Part shown: positions 55,341 to 61,300 of the stretch, piece after piece | Layout of the letters: each line of letters opens with the position of its first letter | Position numbering within the stretch: position 1 is the first letter of the stretch | NCBI GenBank assembly: GCA_030603385.1 | Contig: JAUVXW010000029.1 | Coordinates: forward strand, 1 to 61,300 | DNA from: Promethearchaeota archaeon | GTDB taxonomy: Archaea; Asgardarchaeota; Lokiarchaeia; Sigyniarchaeales; SOKP01 | DNA: 61,300 nucleotides | Direction: 5' to 3' | Made by a program: the position numbers and the translations under genes | Notes under the pieces: model-generated | Database searches by the model: none | The model's input: only the letters and a program-made list of their open reading frames with translations | What the model was told of the DNA's origin: nothing

Positions 55341-55535
55341 TTAGACGGTTCCACAGACTCGATTCAGTCTACTTTTAAGACCAATCAGAGCGCTTACCAA
55401 GTAAGCTAATCGAGGTAATTCTTGCTCTTCTTCCATTTGGGTTGCATAGACAGTATCGACTCTGTTGCGTAAGTCCTTGAGAAATTCTTCCGAAGTGTTG
55501 ATCTTTTCCCCGAAAAAAGTTTTTTCTGCTATCAT
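55341..55535 (-). CDS. Hypothetical small protein (64 aa)
   Basis: Small acidic-to-neutral helical protein (KINTSEEFLKDLRNRVDTVY, EEEQELPRLAYLVSAL). The ATG at 55535 is preferred to a GTG at 55550. No known family is recognised. It is divergent from the gene at 55819, across a region with two inverted repeats. Confidence 0.5.
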   Translation of the reverse strand: MIAEKTFFGEKINTSEEFLKDLRNRVDTVYATQMEEEQELPRLAYLVSALIGLKSRLNRVCGTV

Positions 55536-55651
55536 TTTCACAATAATCACTTCTTTTTAATTGAATAAGTTGATGATTATTGCATTTAATTATACGAATA
55601 TAAAAACAAAAAAATTTGTCGTGAATGCATTTAGAAGAAAAATTTTATGTG

Positions 55652-55662
55652 GTATTTAAATA
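55652..55662 (+). promoter_or_regulatory. Candidate TATA box before a double-hairpin region
   Basis: ggtatttaaat lies about 20 bases before the first inverted repeat and could drive a short transcript. Confidence 0.3.
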
Positions 55663-55678
55663 GTCAATCTAGAATACA

Positions 55679-55704
55679 GGTACGATCGCTATTTTTTTCG
55701 TACC
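55679..55704 (+). repeat. Inverted repeat 1 (7-bp arms)
   Basis: ggtacga at 55679-55685 pairs perfectly with tcgtacc at 55698-55704 around a 12-base loop, and is followed by a run of eight T residues. It could be a terminator hairpin or an operator between divergent genes. Confidence 0.6.
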
Positions 55705-55745
55705 ACATTTTTTTTAATATTGCGAATATACTTATCGCCCCTCTG

Positions 55746-55766
55746 GGAGTAATTTTTATTTACTCC
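55746..55766 (+). repeat. Inverted repeat 2 (7-bp arms) with T-rich 3' flank
   Basis: ggagtaa at 55746-55752 pairs perfectly with ttactcc at 55760-55766 around a 7-base loop and is followed by T-rich sequence. It has the form of an intrinsic terminator but no plus-strand gene lies directly before it. Confidence 0.6.
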
Positions 55767-55789
55767 TCTTTTTCTTACTTTTTTTTCTC

Positions 55790-55798
55790 TTTATAAAT
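55790..55798 (+). promoter_or_regulatory. TATA box of the gene at 55819
   Basis: tttataaat is centred 25 bases before the ATG at 55819, matching a leaderless promoter. Confidence 0.55.
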
Positions 55799-55818
55799 CT
55801 TTAATAAGATTTGGTTGT

Positions 55819-56124
55819 ATGAATAAACTTCCAAGATGGATAAAAATAATATTATTTTGGGCAATTGTAGCACCGTTGTTATTCTTCACTCTAGAGGATT
55901 TTATTTCTTTTTTACAAGGGTTATCTCTCGATATGTATAATATCGTTGCTGATTTGGAATATTATATCTTCGATTATGAACCGCATCCGAATGAGCTATT
56001 AATAGTTCAGACCCTATACGCAATTCTGCTTATCTACTGTCTTTTTAGTATTAGTTCCAATATCCTTCAATCATATCCTACTCCACAAGAGCATCCGTTA
56101 GGCTCTACAATTTTATATAAATAA
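55819..56124 (+). CDS. Hypothetical two-helix membrane protein (101 aa)
   Basis: Unrecognised protein with a hydrophobic segment near residues 8-32 (IILFWAIVAPLLFFTLEDF) and another near 63-80 (LLIVQTLYAILLIYCLFSI), joined by an acidic loop (DLEYYIFDYEPHPNE). A leaderless promoter precedes it, and the next gene begins 16 bases after its stop. No family is known to me. Confidence 0.6.
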   Translation: MNKLPRWIKIILFWAIVAPLLFFTLEDFISFLQGLSLDMYNIVADLEYYIFDYEPHPNELLIVQTLYAILLIYCLFSISSNILQSYPTPQEHPLGSTILYK

Positions 56125-56140
56125 AATATGGTTGATTACT

Positions 56141-56593
56141 ATGAGCTATTCAGAAAAGGAATTACATCAGGCTTTATTAATGTTATCCACCTTGATGACT
56201 ACAAAAATAATCGGTAATATTAATCCGAATCCCGGAGATGCTGAGTTTATGGCTCAACTCAGGGTGTATATTTATAAAGTCTTCACAGATAACTCCAAGG
56301 CGCAGAATGACCAGACTCGTATCCAGACTCAATTAAGAACCTTCTTAAAAAAGGGCAAATCTTGGGAAAAAATGGAGACTCCAATTCCAGATGTGTCCGT
56401 CATCAAGGTTCCTGTAAAGAAGCAGAAGATGGCTGCGCTAAATCTAGTTGTCAGCCACATGAAAAGAGAAATTGACGTTAAAAATAATCAGGTATTCCAA
56501 AAACTCAGAGGGATATTTGTTGATCATCGTGTGAATTCTCTCATAAAGGAGATCGATCGAGTAAATAAGATGAGAATACGTTTAAATAATTAA
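56141..56593 (+). CDS. Hypothetical helical protein (150 aa)
   Basis: Unrecognised soluble, basic, mostly helical protein (SEKELHQALLMLSTLMTTKI, RIQTQLRTFLKKGKSWEKM, VVSHMKREIDVKNNQVFQKL). Its codon choice looks more C/G-rich at third positions than that of neighbouring genes, which hints at recent acquisition. ATG 56141 is chosen; a TTG three codons upstream is in frame. It follows the small membrane protein closely and may be co-transcribed with it. Confidence 0.6.
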   Translation: MSYSEKELHQALLMLSTLMTTKIIGNINPNPGDAEFMAQLRVYIYKVFTDNSKAQNDQTRIQTQLRTFLKKGKSWEKMETPIPDVSVIKVPVKKQKMAALNLVVSHMKREIDVKNNQVFQKLRGIFVDHRVNSLIKEIDRVNKMRIRLNN

Positions 56594-56726
56594 TACGTTA
56601 TTTTACCCCTCTTTTTCTAAATCTAACTTAATTGATCAAAGACTAGTGTCCCTATAGATTTTTATATAATCATCCCTTATGTTTTAAATAATAAACAAAT
56701 TCAAAATCCATTAGAGATAAGTTAAA

Positions 56727-57740
56727 ATGAGATCGAAAGACAAAATAGTTTTATTTTTATTTGGGATTATATTAACATTTGGACTATTACTCATAATTCC
56801 CAATACAGTAGGGATTCAGAGAGAAGCCACAATATCAACTGTAGCAGAGAAGGACACATATGTATCTACTTATTACCCAACATCAAATTATGGGGGAATT
56901 GATTATCTCCAGACTGGTTTTGGTATATTTGGTGATATCATAGAAGCATATTTTTATTTTGATTTTTCCGATAAACCATCTAGTTTCATTAGAGCCGAGA
57001 TATCCTTAGATTTTTGGGCTGTATATGAAACTGCGAATTTTACGGTGTGTTTGATTGAAGAGGAGTGGAATGAGCTCACTATGACATGGATAAATAATAA
57101 ACCAAGCAAAAGCCAAGTTTTAGGTCATATTATCGTATCTTCTAACGATATTTATACAATTGATATTACATCATTAGTAGCAGGAAGAACAGCTATTTCT
57201 ATATGTGTTTATATAGATATTGATAATTATGTTGATGAATATGCATATATAACTTCGAGGGAGGGATACTATTTTGCTGAAGATGCACCTCAACTAATTT
57301 GGACTTATATGGAAACTGCAGAGATTACAATAACAAATCCAACTTCTTCAAGTAATTGGGAGGATTTATATACATATACTATAGAATGGACGTCACTAGG
57401 TTCAATTGAAGATGTTAAAATAGAATTATACAAAGGATCATCGGTTGTTGAAGAAGTTACGTGGGTACTCGGATATACTGAAAATGACGGTGCATATGGT
57501 TTTTATGTGTCTTCTGCTGAGAATCATGAAGGGACGGATTACAGAATAAAGATCACAGATTACGACGACTCAAGTGTATATGGCTATAGCGATTATTTTT
57601 CAATAAATACGGGGAACGGAGATGGTATTGGTGATGGATTACCTTTCGATATTCCAAGCTATAATGTACTTATCATTATCGGAATAATCAGCATATTTAT
57701 CATCATATTTACTAAGAAGAGGCTAAAAGGACTTAAGTGA
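56727..57740 (+). CDS. DNRLRE-domain surface protein with Kre9/KNH-like domain
   Basis: Secreted, membrane-anchored protein of 337 residues. A signal peptide (about 6-28, IVLFLFGIILTFGLLLIIP) is followed by a DNRLRE-type beta domain at 33-185: AEKDTYVSTYYPTSNYGG, AYFYFDFS, then EEWNELTMTWINNKP, all characteristic. Residues 195-295 resemble the Kre9/KNH-type beta-sandwich (ITITNPTSSSNWED, YTIEWTSLGSIEDVKIELYK, DYRIKITD). A C-terminal helix (about 308-328) and KKRLKGLK anchor it. It is probably a cell-surface structural or carbohydrate-associated protein. Confidence 0.82.
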   Translation: MRSKDKIVLFLFGIILTFGLLLIIPNTVGIQREATISTVAEKDTYVSTYYPTSNYGGIDYLQTGFGIFGDIIEAYFYFDFSDKPSSFIRAEISLDFWAVYETANFTVCLIEEEWNELTMTWINNKPSKSQVLGHIIVSSNDIYTIDITSLVAGRTAISICVYIDIDNYVDEYAYITSREGYYFAEDAPQLIWTYMETAEITITNPTSSSNWEDLYTYTIEWTSLGSIEDVKIELYKGSSVVEEVTWVLGYTENDGAYGFYVSSAENHEGTDYRIKITDYDDSSVYGYSDYFSINTGNGDGIGDGLPFDIPSYNVLIIIGIISIFIIIFTKKRLKGLK

Positions 57741-57748
57741 ATAATTAA

Positions 57749-57787
57749 TTTTTTTTCATTTTTTTTTTTCATTTTCATTTTTTTTTA
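57749..57787 (+). terminator. Strong multi-T terminator after the DNRLRE protein gene
   Basis: Three T-runs of eight to eleven residues follow within 45 bases of the stop codon, the strongest T-tract set in the window. Confidence 0.65.
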
Positions 57788-57810
57788 TATCAATCCCAAT
57801 TTTTAATAAA

Positions 57811-58065
57811 TTACCCTTCAATTTTCAGCGGTCTATTTACTTCTAAACTATTCTTAGCAATGACCAACTCACTCTGCTCTTCATACACGATTACCCTCTC
57901 AACGTCATTTTTCGAGATTGTTTTATTCCCATAATTCTTCACTTCGATGAAACTATTCAAAGGTGAAAAGAGCTGTTTCTTATTAACCACGCCGATAATC
58001 TTTTTGGTCGCATTCCACTCGGTGTCAAAAAAGTAAATCTTACATATAAGGTCCTCATTCAACAT
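57811..58065 (-). CDS. Hypothetical small protein (84 aa)
   Basis: Unrecognised beta-rich soluble protein (LICKIYFFDTEWNATKKIIG, SFIEVKNYGNKTISKNDVER, QSELVIAKNSLEVNRPLKI). It may be a remnant of a larger gene or a small stand-alone domain. Its base composition, with more C at third positions, resembles the small genes at 54.9-56.6 kb. Confidence 0.45.
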   Translation of the reverse strand: MLNEDLICKIYFFDTEWNATKKIIGVVNKKQLFSPLNSFIEVKNYGNKTISKNDVERVIVYEEQSELVIAKNSLEVNRPLKIEG

Positions 58066-58100
58066 ATAATAATATCAGAGAGAATCTATTTAAAGAAAAA

Positions 58101-58472
58101 TTAAATTCGGTAATTCTCAAGAATCTTTTTTCTAAATAGAATAGCAACCGAGATAACCGAAAACACTATAATAAGTTCATATGAATTTATTATAATCTCT
58201 TCTTCTTTAATATGTATATCAATTTCAATATATCCTCCAACTATATCTGTATTACGGAAACCTAAATCAATTTCACGATCACCTTCTCCATGATCGGAAG
58301 TTTTACCCTCACTAATAGTACTCATACTATTATAAGAAGTAACATTTACCGTAAAAGAGTTATTATAAGTTCTGAAACTCCATTGAATAATACGTTCCTT
58401 TCTAATTTCTTCATTTGATACTGGTTCATTGAAAAGATATATACATCTTTCGATCCAATCATCTGGAGCCAT
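58101..58472 (-). CDS. Small membrane-anchored protein with short ectodomain
   Basis: Protein of 123 residues with no signal peptide but a C-terminal hydrophobic helix (about 98-114, YELIIVFSVISVAILF) followed by RKKILENYRI, so residues 1-95 may face outside. The ectodomain is polar with NSFTVNVTSYNS and several N-glycosylation-type sites. The lack of a signal helix suggests a 5'-truncated surface protein or a tail-anchored protein. No family was recognised. Confidence 0.5.
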   Translation of the reverse strand: MAPDDWIERCIYLFNEPVSNEEIRKERIIQWSFRTYNNSFTVNVTSYNSMSTISEGKTSDHGEGDREIDLGFRNTDIVGGYIEIDIHIKEEEIIINSYELIIVFSVISVAILFRKKILENYRI

Positions 58473-58635
58473 ATAAATAGTTTCTTTTAATTAGAATATT
58501 AATTCTTTTTTTAAGTTTAATAAAAATTAAAAGTCATCAAATTTATTCCATCTATCATTATCTCCATTGTTTTCATTATTATTAATATAAAAACTTACAT
58601 TAACGTCATATTTTTAAATAAAAAATATACTTTCC

Positions 58636-58644
58636 TTATATAAT
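58636..58644 (+). promoter_or_regulatory. TATA box of the MglA-like gene
   Basis: ttatataat is centred about 21 bases before the ATG at 58661 and implies a leaderless transcript. Confidence 0.55.
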
Positions 58645-58660
58645 ACAAGATTATTTTAAG

Positions 58661-59374
58661 ATGCCAAGTAAAAGAGCAGATGGAACTCTAGTCTTCATAG
58701 TGATTGTATATGGTCCATCCATTAGTGAAAATATTAAAGTATTTAAATGGATTCATGAAAAAGAAAAAAATGAAGAAGGTATTAATATAAAACAAATACC
58801 TATGGGGCAAAATATTCTACAATCTGTTGACTTACCCATTGGAAAAGTGTCTAACGTAGTTTTTCAACTTATTACTGTTACAGGACAGCAAGGACACAAA
58901 ATCAAATATGAAAATTTACTAAAAGGCGTTGATGGAATCTTATTTATATGGGATAGTCTATTAGACCAATGGAGTGAAAACATATGGAGTTTAAATGAAC
59001 TATTGCGGCTTTATGGTGATAAACTTATACTTACAGAAGTACCTATAGTTGTACTTGCTGACAAACGTGATTTAGAGGACATTGTGGAGATATCTAAAAT
59101 CCGCCAAGCACTTGATACAGCAAAATTAAATCATGTACTCATTTATGAGACAATCGTTGACCAAGGAATTAACGTAAAGAGAGCTTTTGTTTATGTAGGT
59201 CGACAAACAGTATTAAACCATTATAGAAAATTAGGCATTAATGATTATAAATGCCCCCTTTGTTATTCTTCACTTTCGGGTAATCAGGCTCAGAGATTTA
59301 TGCATGGAGAAATCATACGATGTAAGTATTGCGATGTAGAATTTAATGCAGAATTAACTTCATTAAAGCTTTAA
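58661..59374 (+). CDS. MglA-like GTPase with degenerate P-loop and C-terminal zinc ribbon
   Basis: Protein of 237 residues that aligns by eye with MglA/Arf-like small GTPases: VIVYGPSISENIKVFKWI matches the G1 strand-loop-helix, FQLITVTGQQGH matches switch II (TVPGQ), NLLKGVDGILFIWDS the following strand, and VVLADKRDLED the G4 box. The P-loop has lost the G-K-S/T (positions 18-25 read GPSISENI) and G4 is D-K-R-D, so nucleotide binding is probably altered or absent. A C-terminal zinc ribbon follows: CPLC (198-201) and CKYC (221-224). It may be a non-hydrolysing adaptor in a GTPase system. It is monocistronic with a leaderless promoter. Confidence 0.75.
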   Translation: MPSKRADGTLVFIVIVYGPSISENIKVFKWIHEKEKNEEGINIKQIPMGQNILQSVDLPIGKVSNVVFQLITVTGQQGHKIKYENLLKGVDGILFIWDSLLDQWSENIWSLNELLRLYGDKLILTEVPIVVLADKRDLEDIVEISKIRQALDTAKLNHVLIYETIVDQGINVKRAFVYVGRQTVLNHYRKLGINDYKCPLCYSSLSGNQAQRFMHGEIIRCKYCDVEFNAELTSLKL

Positions 59375-59431
59375 CTTGTTCTAAAAATCCAGGATATATT
59401 TCTATTTATCATTCTGATACCTATTTGATAC

Positions 59432-60475
59432 CTACATATTTATTGTCTTATAAAAATCATTCTTCAAATTCTCGGCTTTTTTTACTAGTAAATCAAAATT
59501 GAATCTTTTAGCTTCTGCTATGATTTCATCAATCCTTCTAATGACTGAGGGAGGAATGTAGAAAACAATGGGAAAAAATTCTTCAAAAAATTCTTCAATC
59601 TCTAATAAATTATCTTTAAGAGCCTTCCATTTGATTTCTTCTTCCATTTTAATGAAGTAAGAACCGAACTCATCTGGGTTGGATACAATTTTTCCGTGAA
59701 TCTTTTTTTGTTGAATCAGTTTCTTCAGATTTGCTTTTATAGATTCGATAGCACTTTCAACAATTTGGGCCGTTTTAGCTAATTCTACTTCCAAATCCGA
59801 TTTATTCTCTATTGTCTCAAATTTAAACCAAAGCAACGGGTCTAACCCCAGACTTATACGAATTCTGTTAATAAAGTAATATCTGTAAGGAAAAGGTGCT
59901 GGAAAAAACTGTTCTGCAATTTTTTCAATGGATACTTTATCATAAGGCTTTATACATTCTATTAAATCTCTTTCAAATTGAGTTATAATTTCTTGAACCT
60001 CATTTAATTTTAATAATGAAGTTTTTAAGTCCACTGGTTCTTCTGGTTGCAATTTGGGATTAACTCGGAGACATTTATCAATATCGTTTTTAGATGAATT
60101 ATCTTGCATAAAATCATAAGATTTCTTTAAGCAATATAATGCACATGAATAATTTTTAAAGCCGTTAAAGTATATAAGTCCCAAAGTATGCCATATTGAT
60201 GCTAAATTTTTTATAATTTTTTCAGGATGATATTTATTAATTATAACAAAACTATCGAAAGTTTCAAGAATTTTCTTCCAAGCTTCAAGAGACTCGCCCC
60301 ACTTATTCATAAAATAATAGATTCTGCCAATTAATATTAAAGCATCATAATAATTCGGAAATACTTCAATAGCTTGTTTAAGATTGCTTAGCGCGTCTGC
60401 ATAATTTTTTATTTCTATAAGGTTAACTGCCTCATCCACTAATTTTTTGGCCTTTTTTGGAGGTATATATGACAT
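59432..60475 (-). CDS. Tetratricopeptide-repeat protein
   Basis: Soluble protein of 347 residues. Residues 5-140 form three or four TPR units (AVNLIEIKNYADALSNLKQA, YYDALILIGRIYYFMNKWGE, IWHTLGLIYFNGFKNYSCAL) that should make a protein-binding solenoid. The C-terminal 200 residues are largely helical, with SLLKLNEVQEIITQFERDLI and a segment of alternating charge near 230-330, and belong to no family known to me. The start is ATG with a gaagtga Shine-Dalgarno just upstream. It lies between two GTPase-family genes, so a role as a partner is possible but not shown. Confidence 0.75.
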   Translation of the reverse strand: MSYIPPKKAKKLVDEAVNLIEIKNYADALSNLKQAIEVFPNYYDALILIGRIYYFMNKWGESLEAWKKILETFDSFVIINKYHPEKIIKNLASIWHTLGLIYFNGFKNYSCALYCLKKSYDFMQDNSSKNDIDKCLRVNPKLQPEEPVDLKTSLLKLNEVQEIITQFERDLIECIKPYDKVSIEKIAEQFFPAPFPYRYYFINRIRISLGLDPLLWFKFETIENKSDLEVELAKTAQIVESAIESIKANLKKLIQQKKIHGKIVSNPDEFGSYFIKMEEEIKWKALKDNLLEIEEFFEEFFPIVFYIPPSVIRRIDEIIAEAKRFNFDLLVKKAENLKNDFYKTINM

Positions 60476-60933
60476 TTATTTTCACTTCTTTATCGACTTC
60501 ATTATTAATTTTTACCAAACTTTGTAATTCTCCACTCTGCTAAAGCAAGACATGAGTGTTCATTATCTTTCTTGTTAAACTTTCCTTAGTATGATCTCTT
60601 ATCCAACATATCTTTTTTTGAAAATAATGTAAAACTAAAAATATATAAATATTTCTATGGAGAGACATTTTCTGAATTATAACAGAGGAAAAAATATACC
60701 CCAAATATAAAGAATTTACCGATTATTACTTTATGACATTCTGTTAGTTTCTAACGACGATGTCTTTAGTTTGAATGTAATGAACGTGCGATCGATAATT
60801 TTATTATTATAATTTTTCTCTGCATATTTAAGATATTACCTAAAAATATTTAGTATTATCTAATTTAATAAAATTAATACAAAAGTAAACTTAACAAAGC
60901 CACCTAAATGCAGAACTTGAAGTAGAAATAAGC
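60476..60933. other. Non-coding region of about 460 bases
   Basis: No coding frame of note on either strand. It must carry the promoters of the divergent TPR and Ras-like genes. A perfect small inverted repeat (gttag at 60743-60747 with ctaac at 60751-60755) and a C/G-containing patch around 60760-60800 are the only features; none has a clear role. Confidence 0.4.
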
Positions 60934-61300
60934 ATGTACGATGCAAGGTTTCAGATCATCATTTTTGGAGATGCTGGTTGTGGAAAATCCAGTCTTGTGA
61001 AGAGATTTATGACAAATTTATTCGTACCGAATTGTACGAAAACTATTGGTGTAGATTTCGAAGTAAAGAGTTTTATCATGGGCAAACAAAATATAAAACT
61101 TCAGATTTGGGATCTTGGTGATGAAAGACGGTTCAAGTCTTTGCTCCCTACTTACTCGCAAAGTGCTAAAGGCGGGCTATTCATGTATGATATTACCAAT
61201 TATTTTTCCATAGCTCATATTGATGATTGGTTAAGCGTAATTAGAAAAGAAAAAAGAGCAGAAGATTGGTTTCCAATAATAATGGTTGGAGGAAAAGCTG
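60934..61300 (+). CDS. Ras/Rab-like small GTPase (cut by the window edge)
   Basis: N-terminal 122 residues of a small GTPase of the Ras/Rab superfamily. G1 is FGDAGCGKSS at 11-20, the switch I Thr lies in TKTIGVDFEVKSF, G3 is IWDLGDERRF near 58-67, and the strand YDIT follows. WD-LGDER replaces the usual WDTAGQE, so both the invariant Gly and the catalytic Gln of D-x-x-G-Q are changed, which predicts slow or absent intrinsic hydrolysis. Residues IIMVGGK mark the start of the G4 strand, where the N-K-x-D has not yet been reached and may be altered. ATG 60934 is the only available start. The C-terminus is outside the window. Confidence 0.85.
   Translation, partial: MYDARFQIIIFGDAGCGKSSLVKRFMTNLFVPNCTKTIGVDFEVKSFIMGKQNIKLQIWDLGDERRFKSLLPTYSQSAKGGLFMYDITNYFSIAHIDDWLSVIRKEKRAEDWFPIIMVGGKA

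Noticed and set aside
49543..55686. Shared 9-11 base sequence around tacaggtac at 49543-49551 and 55675-55683 as a repeated regulatory element
   Set aside because: Two short occurrences in different contexts are expected by chance in 61 kb; only the second is part of an inverted repeat.
1..61300. CRISPR arrays, tRNA or rRNA genes
   Set aside because: No regularly spaced direct repeats, no T-loop/acceptor-stem patterns and no conserved rRNA segments were found by reading; a tRNAscan-SE and Infernal run would settle this.
1..61300. Transposons or insertion sequences as the cause of the duplications
   Set aside because: No transposase, resolvase or integrase coding sequence and no terminal inverted repeats were seen at the edges of the duplicated block; homologous or illegitimate recombination explains it without one.

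Overview
The window is AT-rich and reads as a chromosomal segment of an Asgard archaeon, most like Lokiarchaeia. Archaeal markers are a MJ0400-type 2-amino-3,7-dideoxyheptulosonate synthase, a geranylgeranyl-reductase-family flavoprotein, a HerA-like ATPase, an M42 peptidase and an XPF-type ERCC4 nuclease, with TATA boxes about 25 bases before many leaderless starts. Eukaryote-like markers are a longin-like/small-GTPase fusion, an MglA-like protein with a zinc ribbon, a Ras/Rab-like GTPase cut by the right edge, a TPR protein and a WD40 protein. Lineage is inferred from gene content and style, not from an alignment.

Layout. 0-5.8 kb: a three-gene MacB/LolCDE-like ABC exporter with a double FtsX permease and two ATPases. 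6-8.7 kb: tandem acyl-CoA dehydrogenase paralogs. 8.7-13.1 kb, minus strand: TauE-like exporter, ERCC4 nuclease, YdjM-like membrane protein, tail-anchored subtilase and AroA' synthase. 13.2-18.9 kb: QueG-like Fe-S protein, L-aspartate oxidase, a membrane transporter fused to a longin-like domain, low-molecular-weight phosphatase, a 44-residue membrane ORF and a V4R-like protein. 19-21.4 kb: 3-hydroxyacyl-CoA dehydrogenase and enoyl-CoA hydratase, which with the acyl-CoA dehydrogenases cover most of a beta-oxidation spiral.

21.4-33.1 kb is the most unusual part: a tandem family of large multi-module surface proteins, interleaved with a duplicated GNAT acetyltransferase and containing fragments left by recombination and frameshift. 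33.2-36.8 kb: two adjacent genes with winged helices, one with a very long coiled coil and a TrmB-like C-terminal domain. 36.8-50.3 kb: metabolic and membrane genes (metallo-beta-lactamase fold, GGR, UroD family, hydrolase, GPH transporter, M42 peptidase, HerA, DUF2156, methyltransferase) plus the longin-GTPase. 50.3-54.9 kb: a KDPG-aldolase remnant, a UroD-type methyltransferase with its corrinoid protein, a nucleotidyltransferase relic abutting a WD40 gene, and a beta-helix surface protein. 54.9-58.5 kb: small unrecognised genes around a DNRLRE surface protein. 58.6-61.3 kb: degenerate MglA-like GTPase, TPR protein and the partial Ras-like GTPase.

Coding density is high. Internal operon genes often carry Shine-Dalgarno sequences (GGAGG, GGTGA), whereas many first genes look leaderless. 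TTG and GTG starts are common. No tRNA, rRNA, CRISPR array, transposase or integrase was recognised.
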